A DNA stretch of 64,000 bases, from NCBI RefSeq assembly GCF_030758455.1, contig NZ_CP132353.1, positions 1,860,001 through 1,924,000 of the forward strand, given 5' to 3'. Below are positions 43,201 through 52,686 of this stretch, piece after piece. The DNA comes from Erwinia pyri. Lineage in GTDB: Bacteria > Pseudomonadota > Gammaproteobacteria > Enterobacterales > Enterobacteriaceae. A program made the position numbers and the translations under genes. A model generated the notes under the pieces. It did not search any database and was not told the origin of the DNA. It was given only the letters and a program-made list of their open reading frames with translations. Numbering within the stretch: the first letter of the stretch is position 1; each line of letters starts with the position of its first letter.

Positions 43201-44030
43201 TGATTGTTCGCCAGTGGCTGCGGGCGGCCATTGCCCAACTGTCCGCAAGCGAAAGCCCGAAACGGGATGCCGAAATCCTGCTGAGTTATGTCACCGGCCG
43301 CTCCCGCAGCTGGATCATCGCCTTTGACGAGAGCGAGCTTACCCCTGAACAGCTCAGCCGCCTGGCTGAGCTGCTGGCTCGCCGGGCTGACGGCGAGCCG
43401 ATAGCTTATCTGACCGGTGAACGCGAGTTCTGGTCATTATCCCTCAGCGTTTCGCCCGACACGCTGATCCCCCGTCCCGATACTGAACTGCTGGTTGAAC
43501 AGGCGCTGGCCCATCTTCCGCCGCACGCCGTGGAGATCCTCGATCTTGGCACCGGCACCGGCGCCATTGCGTTAGCGCTTGCCAGCGAGCGGCCAGAGTG
43601 CCGGGTAACGGGCGTGGACAGGATTGCCGCAGCGGTAACGCTGGCAGAGAGCAATGCGCGACGGCTGGCAATCAGCAACGCGCAGTTTCGCCTCAGTAAC
43701 TGGTTCAGCGCCGTAGCAGGCGAGCAGTTCTCCCTGATTGTCAGCAATCCCCCCTATATCGACCAGGCTGACCACCATCTCCGGCAGGGCGATGTGCGGT
43801 TTGAACCAGAGAGTGCGCTGGTGGCGAGCGATAATGGCCTGGCGGATCTCAAATGGATTGCGGAAAATGCCGGAGAGCATCTGCTCCCCGGCGGCTGGCT
43901 ACTGTTTGAACATGGCTGGCAACAGGCTGAACAGGTACGGACGATCCTGCGCGAAAACAAGTTTACCGCGATTGAAACCTGTCAGGATTATGGCGGCAAC
44001 GATCGCGTGACGCTGGCGCAGAAACCGTAA
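43200..44030 (+). CDS. prmC: Release-factor glutamine methyltransferase
   Basis: A 276-residue SAM-dependent methyltransferase with the SAM-binding ILDLGTGTGAIALALA motif and the amide-methylating SNPPYI motif. It methylates the GGQ glutamine of RF1 and RF2. Translationally coupled to prfA by a 1-base overlap. Confidence 0.97.
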   Translation: MIVRQWLRAAIAQLSASESPKRDAEILLSYVTGRSRSWIIAFDESELTPEQLSRLAELLARRADGEPIAYLTGEREFWSLSLSVSPDTLIPRPDTELLVEQALAHLPPHAVEILDLGTGTGAIALALASERPECRVTGVDRIAAAVTLAESNARRLAISNAQFRLSNWFSAVAGEQFSLIVSNPPYIDQADHHLRQGDVRFEPESALVASDNGLADLKWIAENAGEHLLPGGWLLFEHGWQQAEQVRTILRENKFTAIETCQDYGGNDRVTLAQKP

Positions 44031-44044
44031 ACAAGGAAAAGAGC

Positions 44045-44443
44045 ATGGCCGAGTGGTACAGTTCCATTAAAACCCTTCATCTCATCACTGTTGCAGTAAC
44101 GGCAGTGCTGTTCCTGATCCGATTTTACTGGCTACAGACCGGGTCATTGATGCTGCAACAGCGGTGGGTACGAATTTTGCCGCACCTCAATGACACACTG
44201 CTGCTGGTTTCCGGTATCCTGCTGGTTACGATAACCCACTTTTATCCATTCAGCCCGCAAGGTGCCTGGCTGACTGAGAAGCTTTTTGGCGTTATTATCT
44301 ATATTGTGCTCGGGGCGATTGCGCTCGGGCGCAGGCCACGCGCACAAAAAGTGCGCTGGATAGCATTTATCGTGGCGGTGGTCGCCCTGGTGCTTATCTG
44401 TCAACTGGCCACATCGAAAATGCCATTGTTGGGGAGTTTATGA
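44045..44443 (+). CDS. sirB2: SirB2-family inner-membrane protein
   Basis: A 132-residue protein with four hydrophobic segments, matching SirB2/YchQ. SirB genes were named for effects on Salmonella invasion gene expression; the biochemical role is not known. It is 14 bp after prmC and overlaps sirB1 by 4 bp, the conserved order. Confidence 0.9.
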   Translation: MAEWYSSIKTLHLITVAVTAVLFLIRFYWLQTGSLMLQQRWVRILPHLNDTLLLVSGILLVTITHFYPFSPQGAWLTEKLFGVIIYIVLGAIALGRRPRAQKVRWIAFIVAVVALVLICQLATSKMPLLGSL

Positions 44444-45249
44444 CGTCGATAGCAAATGTTGATCTCACAGCGTTGCCGCTGTGCGAGGCAGTGATAGCCG
44501 CTACCCAGGCTATCCGCCCCGATTTTCCTGCTGAAGACGTGAAAAAGCAGTTAGCGGTGCTGGTAGAAGAGGCCCGCTCAGCCATTCCACAGCAGTTGCA
44601 GCAGGAAACGCAGCTTGAAAAATTGATCGAGCTGTTCTGGAAAAAATGGGGCTTTGGCGGTGCAAGCGGCGTTTATCGCCTTTCAGACACGCTGTGGCTC
44701 GATAACGTGCTCAGAACCCGTCAGGGCACGGCTGTTTCGCTGGGTATCCTGTTCCTGCATATTGCCGAACAACTTTCCCTTCCGCTGATGCCCGTTATCT
44801 TTCCTACCCAGCTGATCCTGCGCGCGGACTGGATTGACGAAGATATGTGGCTTATCAATCCGTTCAATGGCGACACGCTGGATGAACACACGCTGGAAGT
44901 GTGGCTGAAGGGCAACATCGGGCCGGTAGCGGAGCTGTATGATGACGATCTGCAGGAAGCGGAGCCGCAGCTGGTGCTGAACAAAATGCTCGATACGCTG
45001 AAGTCAGCGCTGATGGAAGAGAAGCAGATGGAGCTGGCGTTGCAGGTCAGCCAGGTGCTGGTGCAGATGGATCCGGAAGATCCCTATGAGATACGCGACC
45101 GCGGACTGATTTTCGCTCAGCTGGATTGTGAACATGTGGCGCTCAGCGATCTGACCTATTTTGTTGAGCAGTGCCCGGAAGATCCGGTCAGCGAAATGAT
45201 CAAGCTGCAGATCCACTCCATCGAACAAAAACAGTTTACGCTGCACTAA
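44440..45249 (+). CDS. sirB1: SirB1-family transglutaminase-like/TPR protein
   Basis: A 269-residue soluble protein with an N-terminal transglutaminase-like SirB1 domain (residues about 40-180, with NPFNGDTL) and a C-terminal helical TPR-like tail. Function is not established; it lies in the conserved prmC-sirB2-sirB1-kdsA block. The start overlaps sirB2 (ATGA). Confidence 0.9.
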   Translation: MTSIANVDLTALPLCEAVIAATQAIRPDFPAEDVKKQLAVLVEEARSAIPQQLQQETQLEKLIELFWKKWGFGGASGVYRLSDTLWLDNVLRTRQGTAVSLGILFLHIAEQLSLPLMPVIFPTQLILRADWIDEDMWLINPFNGDTLDEHTLEVWLKGNIGPVAELYDDDLQEAEPQLVLNKMLDTLKSALMEEKQMELALQVSQVLVQMDPEDPYEIRDRGLIFAQLDCEHVALSDLTYFVEQCPEDPVSEMIKLQIHSIEQKQFTLH

Positions 45250-45331
45250 TTTATACGCTGTAGCATTCGGCAGGGCAGGCGAAAGGCCCCCTGCGGAAAC
45301 AGAGTGCTTTTTATATCCCCTTAATGAATAA

Positions 45332-46195
<864 letters not shown>

Positions 46196-46232
46196 TATCC
46201 TTACAGGGAATTTTTGCGACATGGAGTGGATG

Positions 46233-46634
46233 ATGAAAAACAGAACCCTGATTCTGATGGGCGCGATGCTGCTGGCAGGCTGTGCTACATCTCAGCCGAA
46301 TGAAAAGGAGCTTGCCCGCAGCTTCCAGCTCAGTTCTGTTGATGGCCAGGCCATCACGGCGCCGCAGGGCATGAAGCCCGGCATCAATTTCAGCAAGGAG
46401 ATGCACGTCACTGGCGTGATGTGCAACCGTTTCTTTGGTCAGGGGACGCTGGAGAAAGGCGTGCTCAGCGTGCCGCAGATGGCTTCAACGCGTATGATGT
46501 GCAGCGACCAAAAACTGAATCAGTGGGAAATGACCCTGAGCCAGATGCTGAACGCGGGCGCAAAGCTGAAGCTTGAACAGAATACCCTGACGCTGCAAGG
46601 GGCGGGCCACACGCTGGTTTACGTCGCCGAATAA
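46233..46634 (+). CDS. HslJ-like META-domain lipoprotein
   Basis: A 133-residue lipoprotein with a lipobox (MLLAGCAT, Cys about residue 18) and a META/HslJ domain (FQLSSVDGQAI, VTGVMCNRFFGQGTLEKGVLSV). HslJ-type proteins are envelope stress-associated, linked in E. coli to novobiocin resistance. The start is at 46233; GGAG is 6 bases upstream, and an adjacent ATG at 46230 or one at 46221 is possible. It follows kdsA closely and ends before a strong terminator. Confidence 0.8.
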   Translation: MKNRTLILMGAMLLAGCATSQPNEKELARSFQLSSVDGQAITAPQGMKPGINFSKEMHVTGVMCNRFFGQGTLEKGVLSVPQMASTRMMCSDQKLNQWEMTLSQMLNAGAKLKLEQNTLTLQGAGHTLVYVAE

Positions 46635-46655
46635 TTTCTCTTCATTTTGTCTGTG

Positions 46656-46689
46656 AAAACGGGGCGAACACTGTTCGCCCCGTTTTTTT
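46656..46689. terminator. Bidirectional intrinsic terminator, HslJ-like gene and chaA
   Basis: AAAACGGGGCGAAC-ACT-GTTCGCCCCGTTTT, a 14-bp perfect stem with a further T-run to the right and an A-run to the left. It separates two convergent genes. Confidence 0.9.
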
Positions 46690-46725
46690 ATGCCTTACGT
46701 TCAGCGGCCATGCTGGCGCTGAACG

Positions 46726-47823
46726 CTACAGCATTATGGTCATCAGATAGCCCACAAACAGCGCCAGATGCGCCGCCCCGTTCAGCACGTTGGTTCTGCC
46801 GGTAGAGAAGGAGATCTGACAAAGCAGCAGCGCAGCAATCATCATCACCATCTGCGGCGGCTCCAGGCCAAATATCAGCTGCTGGCCGGTCAGGGTTGCA
46901 ATGATGGTCACCGCCGGGACGGTAAGCGAAATGGTCGCCAGCACGGAGCCGAAGAAGAGATTCATGGCGCGCTGCACCTGGTTTGCCAGCACCGCTTTGA
47001 TTGCGCCTAGTCCTTCAGGTGAAAGGATCAGCAGCGCCACCAGGAAACCGGTGAACTGCTCCGGCGCGTTAAGCTCGGTAAGCAGCGACTCCAGCGGCGT
47101 GGCGTTCATTTTGGTCACGGCAATTACCGCAACAAGATGAACAATCAGCCAGAGTGAGTGCCAGACGTTGGAGTGGGCAGAGGGCTTGCCGTGATGCGGA
47201 TCGTCATCATCCCCCTCATCTTCATGCTCATAGACAAACAGGCTCTGGTGCGTTTTGGTCTGGATCAGCAGGAAAACGCCATACATGGCGGCTGAAATAG
47301 CGGAGATCAGCAGGGCCTGGCCCACGGAGAAATTGCCGCCGGGCAGGGCATTGGGGAACACCAGCACCAGGATCCCCAGCGGGAAAATGGCGATCAGATA
47401 CTGTTTAAGGCCCCCCAGATTGACATACTGGGTGGCAAATTTGCGTCCGCCCAGCAGCAGCGCAGCGCCTACCAGCCCACAGGTGACAATCATAATGATT
47501 GAATAGAGCGTATCGCGCATCAGCGCGGGGGCCGCGTCGCCCGTTGCCATTAAGGCAGAGATCAGGCTGACCTCAAGGATAACCACCGACAGGCTGAGGA
47601 TCAGCGAGCCATAGGGTTCACCCAGACGATGAGCAAGCACATCGGCATGGCGCACCACGCTGAATGCGCTGCTGAGTATGGCAATCAGCGCCAGCAGGTT
47701 GATAGCTATAACAACAGAGAGGGTGCCTGCGGTGCCCCAGAACCACAAAATAACCAGCGCGATGAGGGGAAGGAGAAGAGAGGTTTCTTTGTGGCGCGTC
47801 TTCACGCCTTCATGTGCACTCAT
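46726..47823 (-). CDS. chaA: Calcium/sodium-proton antiporter ChaA
   Basis: A 365-residue CaCA-superfamily antiporter with about 11 hydrophobic segments. The two acidic repeats are EVSLISALMATGD (first half) and SPEGLGAIKAVLANQ (second half). The cytoplasmic loop contains an acidic DEGDDDDPHH patch. It exports Ca2+, Na+ and K+ against H+ at alkaline pH or high salt. The chaA-chaB-chaC order is conserved with E. coli, but chaB is transcribed in the opposite direction here. Confidence 0.95.
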   Translation of the reverse strand: MSAHEGVKTRHKETSLLLPLIALVILWFWGTAGTLSVVIAINLLALIAILSSAFSVVRHADVLAHRLGEPYGSLILSLSVVILEVSLISALMATGDAAPALMRDTLYSIIMIVTCGLVGAALLLGGRKFATQYVNLGGLKQYLIAIFPLGILVLVFPNALPGGNFSVGQALLISAISAAMYGVFLLIQTKTHQSLFVYEHEDEGDDDDPHHGKPSAHSNVWHSLWLIVHLVAVIAVTKMNATPLESLLTELNAPEQFTGFLVALLILSPEGLGAIKAVLANQVQRAMNLFFGSVLATISLTVPAVTIIATLTGQQLIFGLEPPQMVMMIAALLLCQISFSTGRTNVLNGAAHLALFVGYLMTIML

Positions 47824-48223
47824 AGGCCGAATTTCCTTTTTATCTGTCGTCTGCCTGAAATCAGGTGATGCCTGCAGGCATAAAGAGTAGCAGTGAACCT
47901 AAGTGGTTATATTACAAACAGTGAAGAGTGTAACGGCATAGCGCCTTTATGCCTGTAATATTTACGTAAATTTACAGGTTGGGCATGTTAACTATTTCAG
48001 ATTGATATAAGTGAATATTATCATTTCTATCTTTATGTTTTATAAGTAAATAAAATAAAATAACCTCAATATAATATGCTGTTTACGTGGATTAAATGCT
48101 GTTTTTGTGTAGGGAAAAAATAAGTAACAGACTTTTTTATAATGAGGCTTACTAAACCGCCAGTTGGAAAAAATTGTGGTTCCAGGCCAGGCTTACAGGG
48201 TGTCTTCAGAAAGGAGAAAGCAG
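47824..48223. other. chaA-chaB divergent region with a 27-bp imperfect palindrome
   Basis: 400 bp, AT-rich in its central part, between divergent chaA and chaB. At 47952-47978, CCTGTAA-T-ATTTACGTAAAT-TTACAGG forms a nested palindrome whose core ATTTACGTAAAT is perfect and whose outer 7-bp arms match with a 1-base bulge. It is a likely operator. No gene was seen. Confidence 0.55.
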
Positions 48224-48454
48224 ATGCCTTATCAATCCCGTACCGAGCTGCCAGACAGCGTAAAAAATGTGCTGCCAGCCCACGCGCAGGATATCTATAA
48301 AGAGGCGTTTAACAGCGCCTGGGATGAGTATAAAGAGAAAAAAGATCGCCAGGGCGACGACTCCCGCGAGGAGGTTGCCCATAAAGTGGCCTGGGCTGCG
48401 GTGAAGCATAGCTACGAGAAAGGCGATGATGACAAATGGCATAAAAAGCATTAG
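48224..48454 (+). CDS. chaB: ChaB, putative cation transport regulator
   Basis: A 76-residue, highly charged helical protein matching ChaB: MPYQSRTELPDSVKNVLPAHAQDIY is the conserved start region, followed by AFNSAWDEYKE and an AVKHSYEK ending. E. coli ChaB was proposed to regulate ChaA. The ATG at 48224 has AAGGAG 7 bases upstream and fits the family length. Confidence 0.93.
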   Translation: MPYQSRTELPDSVKNVLPAHAQDIYKEAFNSAWDEYKEKKDRQGDDSREEVAHKVAWAAVKHSYEKGDDDKWHKKH

Positions 48455-48798
48455 GCCAGAAGGGCGGCTGCGGCCGCCCGTAAACTGAGGTTCCCGCTCC
48501 GCTCTTCCTCTGCCGGTGAATTAACTCCCCTCGCATTGTACGCCGTTTCGCTTCTGTCCCAGGAAAGAGGGTGGTTTTTATTGGCTAATTCTGGCTTCAG
48601 TACCTGAAGTTTTCCCCTAATATGCCGATGATGAATTAAGTGAAATTTTTTCTTTTGTGACGCGTATCAAACTTGATTGCGCGGGACGAATGGCATAGGG
48701 TCATTGTTAGCATTGAAACAATGAGTTTTTTAATTATTCCATTTCAGGGACGTAAAGTGACCGTGGGCAGGGAGTAAGCAGTGGCAGGAGGAGGGTCT
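48455..48798. other. chaB-chaC intergenic region
   Basis: 344 bp between chaB and chaC, both rightward. It probably holds the chaC promoter. No gene, clear terminator or repeat was seen. Confidence 0.5.
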
Positions 48799-49476
48799 GT
48801 GTTAACGAGAGAATTCTTATTAAAAGCGGATTGCAAGACGGCTTTTGGTGCTATTGAGGACTCGTTGTTATGGACCTGTGAGCAACGGGCCGCTTCCCTG
48901 GCGGCGACGCTGGCCTGTCGGCCCGATCACAGTCCGGTGTGGATTTTTGGCTACGGATCGCTGATGTGGAACCCGATCTTTGAATCGGACGAAGTGGCGG
49001 AAGGTACGCTGGCAGGCTGGCATCGGGCATTTTGCCTGCGGCTGACTGCCGGACGGGGAACAGCGAATCAGCCGGGGCGAATGCTGGCTCTGAAAGAGGG
49101 CGGAGAGACCACCGGGCTTGCCTTCAGGCTGCCGGAAGAGAAGCTGCACGAGGAGCTGGAGCTGCTCTGGAAGCGGGAGATGGTGACCGGCTGCTACCTG
49201 CCTACCTGGTGCGAGCTGAAGCTGGCAGATGGTCGCAGAGTGACGGCGATGGCGTTCGTTATGGATCCCCGCCATCCGCTCTACGAATCTGACTCCTGTC
49301 CAAAAACGATTGCGCCTTTAATCGCCCAGGCGAGTGGGCCGCTGGGAACCAACGCACAGTATCTCTTCTCGCTTGAACAGGAGCTGAAGAAGCGGGGGTT
49401 ATATGATGATTGCCTTACCGACCTGGTGCAGCGCGTTCGCGACCTTCAGCAGTGTCATAATCATCTGGTGGGGTAA
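48799..49476 (+). CDS. chaC: Glutathione-specific gamma-glutamylcyclotransferase
   Basis: A 225-residue ChaC protein with the substrate-binding IFGYGSLMWNP motif, WHRAFCLRLTAGRGTANQPGRM and the catalytic Glu region VTGCYLPTW. It degrades glutathione to 5-oxoproline and Cys-Gly in the cytoplasm. I start at GTG 48799, because AGGAGGAGGG lies 3-5 bases upstream and the N-terminus then aligns with E. coli ChaC; an in-frame GTG at 48781 lies before the ribosome site. Confidence 0.95.
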   Translation: MLTREFLLKADCKTAFGAIEDSLLWTCEQRAASLAATLACRPDHSPVWIFGYGSLMWNPIFESDEVAEGTLAGWHRAFCLRLTAGRGTANQPGRMLALKEGGETTGLAFRLPEEKLHEELELLWKREMVTGCYLPTWCELKLADGRRVTAMAFVMDPRHPLYESDSCPKTIAPLIAQASGPLGTNAQYLFSLEQELKKRGLYDDCLTDLVQRVRDLQQCHNHLVG

Positions 49477-49483
49477 CCCACCG

Positions 49484-50938
49484 CTATAATCCGGGATTGA
49501 TAAGCCAGGTGCCTCCCTTATTGATCTCTAACTGCTGACTGTGTACAGCCGTCCCTGAATGCACTTCGATTTTATAGCTTCCTGCCGCCAGGTTCAGTGA
49601 GGCGTAACCGCTGTTGTTCGGTTTGACTTCCATCGGCGTGCCGTTCAGCAATACGGTTTCGCCAGCGGTGAGCTTGAGGTATACCGTGGCCATCATTGGT
49701 GCACTGGCAGGCGGCGTGGCAGGCGCTGTGCTGGCGACGGGCGCCGCTGATTCTCCGCCGCCGGCTACGGCAGGTTGTTCAACTTCATTCTTACCGCTGC
49801 GGTTAAGCACGATAACCAGCGCCACCACCGCTATCACGGCAAGCGCGCTTAATAACATCAGCGGTTTTGACAGTTTACGCGCCACCTGCGGGCTGACCAT
49901 CTCAGCCGCACCCGCTGCGGGATTCACTGCCACGACCACCTGCTGCTCCTGTGGCGCTTCTGTTTCCGCTACCGGCTCTGGTGAAGGTTCAGAGATACGG
50001 GTCACGGTGGTCACCAGCTCTTCTACCGTACTCACCGGCAGCTCAATCAGGGCAGCCAGTTCGTCAATGGACTGCGGACGATCCTGGGGCTTCATCGCCA
50101 GCGAGCGGTCAATGGCATTCAGCAGCGGCAGTGAAAACCCTTCCGGCCGTAGCTGAGTAAGAGGCTGATAACGATCCTCAATGCAACGCACCACGCTGAC
50201 CGGCGGAGGATTGCCGGTTACCAGCGTATGCAGTACGGCACCAAGAGCATAGATATCGGTCCAGGGGCCCTGTTCGTTATCGCTGTCTTCGCTGTACTGC
50301 TCGATAGGGGCGTAACCGGGCTTGAGCATGATCTCCGTTTCATCAGAGAGGTTGCCAATCTCTTTTCGCGCTGAACCAAAGTCGAGCAGCACAGGGAGCT
50401 GGCTCTCCTGAATCTGAATATTATCGAGCGAGATATCGCGATGCAGGTAGCCGCCGTGATGGATAGTATCTATTGCACCAAACAGCGGCGGCAGCAGCTG
50501 ACGGATCCACTCATCGGTGATGCTCTCCGGGCTGCCCTGCTGCCACTCTTTCAGCGTCATGCCGCTGTAGTAAAGCGTTCCCATATAGGCGGTGCCGTTC
50601 TCCTCCCAGAAGCGCAGCACGTGCAGCAAACCGGGATGATTGAAGCGGGCCAGCAGACGGGCTTCCTGAATAAAGCTGTTCAGGCCGGCGTTAAACAGCT
50701 TCTGATAGCGCTCTCCACGCAGCACGATGGTGAGATCATCCTCGCGGGTAGCCAGAGAGATGGGAAGATACTCTTTGATCGCAATAGTACGCTCAAGCAG
50801 ATGATCCCAGGCCCGATATACGATCCCGAAGCCGCCGCCGCCAATCACTTCCTTGATCTCAAACTCATTGAAACGGTGTCCAGCCGGAAGGGCATTGGGC
50901 ACATTTTTCGTATTATCGCTTGCCGACATAGTATCCAT
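49484..50938 (-). CDS. ppkA: PpkA-like membrane Ser/Thr protein kinase, type VI secretion associated
   Basis: A 484-residue kinase: residues about 26-290 hold a Hanks-type domain with the GGGGFG loop, Lys in AIKEYLP, HRD (YLHRDISLDN) and DFG (LLDFGSAR), all intact. A membrane segment lies near residues 357-378, then a periplasmic tail resembling a PEGA repeat. In type VI threonine-phosphorylation pathways PpkA phosphorylates Fha to promote assembly. It is the last gene of the operon and follows the periplasmic protein gene by 6 bp. Confidence 0.88.
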   Translation of the reverse strand: MDTMSASDNTKNVPNALPAGHRFNEFEIKEVIGGGGFGIVYRAWDHLLERTIAIKEYLPISLATREDDLTIVLRGERYQKLFNAGLNSFIQEARLLARFNHPGLLHVLRFWEENGTAYMGTLYYSGMTLKEWQQGSPESITDEWIRQLLPPLFGAIDTIHHGGYLHRDISLDNIQIQESQLPVLLDFGSARKEIGNLSDETEIMLKPGYAPIEQYSEDSDNEQGPWTDIYALGAVLHTLVTGNPPPVSVVRCIEDRYQPLTQLRPEGFSLPLLNAIDRSLAMKPQDRPQSIDELAALIELPVSTVEELVTTVTRISEPSPEPVAETEAPQEQQVVVAVNPAAGAAEMVSPQVARKLSKPLMLLSALAVIAVVALVIVLNRSGKNEVEQPAVAGGGESAAPVASTAPATPPASAPMMATVYLKLTAGETVLLNGTPMEVKPNNSGYASLNLAAGSYKIEVHSGTAVHSQQLEINKGGTWLINPGL

Positions 50939-50944
50939 CCGCAG

Positions 50945-51895
50945 TTAGTTAACGGTGCGCCAGGCGCCAATAGCCGGATCGGCCAGATCGGCATGCAGGT
51001 CATCCACCAGCAGCACGGTAATTTTTGTTTGCGGATTGACTACCGCAGCCCAGGCTTTGCGCAAGGCATCTACCCGGGTTTTCAGAGCTTCAGGGTCGGC
51101 AGCCTGCGCTTTATCCATTTTCACCAGCAGCACGCCGTCAAATGACCAGACGTGCAGGGTTGAATTAAAGGGCAGCAGCAGCCAGCTGTCAGGCGCATCT
51201 TCTTTAGCCGCCACCAGTCGCTGGTTATTGGCGGCGACGATATCGAGCACCCCCGCCGCAGGATGAACATTTTTCAGCGGATAGCCTTCATAGAACTGCA
51301 CCGGCACCGGCACGGATTTGCCGTTGCTGGAGAGCGTCAGTTCACTGCTGCCCTCCAGCCAGCCTTCCGTGGAGCAGCGCAGCGTCTTGCCATCAGGAAT
51401 AAACAGCGACTGACCGTTCTCATCCCACCAGGTACGGAAATGGCAACCGGCAGGCAGGTCAAAGTGCTGCAGCGGAGCGCTGTTAGCAGGCTGGGAAAGA
51501 TCCAGTGGAGCTGCGTTGCTGGCGGTGGCGGCGGCTGTTGCATCCGCAATCACAATCGGCCGCCAGCTTTGCTCTTTCGCCGCGGTGCCGGTAGCCAGCA
51601 CCGAGCCGCTGTCGTTAGTCATCTGCCAGGGCAGCTCCACCAGCTTGCCACACTGGTTCTGCAACAGGTTGCCGACGCGGGGCAGGAAGGTGGTCAGAAT
51701 GCTGGACTCTTTGGTTTTTCCGGAGACGATACGTAAATGAATATTTTCCTGGCACCAGGCCTGCGGAGCATTGCTCTCAACGTTATCAATAAACACCTCC
51801 AGCGCCAGGCTGGGGGAGTAAACGACACGGTAATCTTCAGCCTGTACGGCAGTTGCTATCAACAGAGTGGCAGTCACTGGCAACCAGTATTTCAT
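50945..51895 (-). CDS. Periplasmic protein of unknown function in the T6SS-like cluster
   Basis: A 316-residue protein with a Sec signal peptide (cleavage after about AVQA, residue 19). I do not recognise the domain. The C-terminal 100 residues (LHVWSFDGVLLVKMDKAQAADPEALKTRV and VVNPQTKITVLLVDDLHAD) look like a globular domain rather than a repeat. It lies between PppA and PpkA, so it could be a ligand or partner for the periplasmic tail of PpkA, like TagQRST-type inputs in Pseudomonas. That is inference. Confidence 0.6.
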   Translation of the reverse strand: MKYWLPVTATLLIATAVQAEDYRVVYSPSLALEVFIDNVESNAPQAWCQENIHLRIVSGKTKESSILTTFLPRVGNLLQNQCGKLVELPWQMTNDSGSVLATGTAAKEQSWRPIVIADATAAATASNAAPLDLSQPANSAPLQHFDLPAGCHFRTWWDENGQSLFIPDGKTLRCSTEGWLEGSSELTLSSNGKSVPVPVQFYEGYPLKNVHPAAGVLDIVAANNQRLVAAKEDAPDSWLLLPFNSTLHVWSFDGVLLVKMDKAQAADPEALKTRVDALRKAWAAVVNPQTKITVLLVDDLHADLADPAIGAWRTVN

Positions 51896-51909
51896 AGCGT
51901 TCCTTGGTG

Positions 51910-52686
51910 TTAATCGCGCGGCGGTAAAAAACGAGCGGAATCCGCCATAGATTGTAAAAGGGTGGTTTCCTGTGGCGAGCCTACCCAGACCGCCACAGCA
52001 CTCAGATTGTCTTTTTTCTCACTGCGATTAATCGCTTTTTGCATCAGCGCCAGCCACTCTTCCGGGGAGTTGACCATGCGCAAAGCCTGCTCCATCTCCT
52101 GCGGCGTCAGGCTGCACCAGAAGCCATCCGTGCAGACCAAAAAAGCGTCGCCATCTTCAAGCGGCAGCACCTCACTGTAGCTGACCGGCAGTGCGCCATC
52201 CGCGCCGAGCGCATTATAGAGTAAATTACTGTTAATACCGGAATTATCAACACCCGCTTCCTTCATCTGCTGAGCGAGACTGTGATCCCGGGTCACTGCA
52301 TGAATGAACCCTCTGCGGAAGTGATAAACGCGGCTGTCGCCAGCGTGGGCCCACCATGAGCGCTGTTCAACGCGGTCAATAAACAGCGCCGCCAACGTGG
52401 TGCTCATCCGTTGAAAATTCAGATTATTCCTCTGCGCCTTACGGATCGCCTGGTCCGCATTCATCACCCATTCCCGGGTCTCATCGGGATTAATGACCCG
52501 ATCTTCCTGCAGCTCAGCCAGCAATGCGTCTCTGGCCAGCTTTGCCGCCGTTTCGCCGCCGGGCGTTCCGGCAACCCCATCACAGACCAAAAAGCAGGCG
52601 GAGTGTGCGCCAGCCAGCGCCCCCGTTTCATCCTGATTGCTCTCTCTTGCGCCAATTTCTGACGTTGAAGCGAAGTTAATATTCAT
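51910..52686 (-). CDS. pppA: PppA-like PP2C Ser/Thr protein phosphatase
   Basis: A 258-residue PPM/PP2C phosphatase. The metal-binding aspartates are in DETGA, CDGVAGTPGGE and CTDGFW, and HAGDSRVYHF and TRDHSL complete the family pattern. It would reverse PpkA phosphorylation of Fha. The start overlaps the FHA gene by 4 bp. Confidence 0.92.
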   Translation of the reverse strand: MNINFASTSEIGARESNQDETGALAGAHSACFLVCDGVAGTPGGETAAKLARDALLAELQEDRVINPDETREWVMNADQAIRKAQRNNLNFQRMSTTLAALFIDRVEQRSWWAHAGDSRVYHFRRGFIHAVTRDHSLAQQMKEAGVDNSGINSNLLYNALGADGALPVSYSEVLPLEDGDAFLVCTDGFWCSLTPQEMEQALRMVNSPEEWLALMQKAINRSEKKDNLSAVAVWVGSPQETTLLQSMADSARFLPPRD

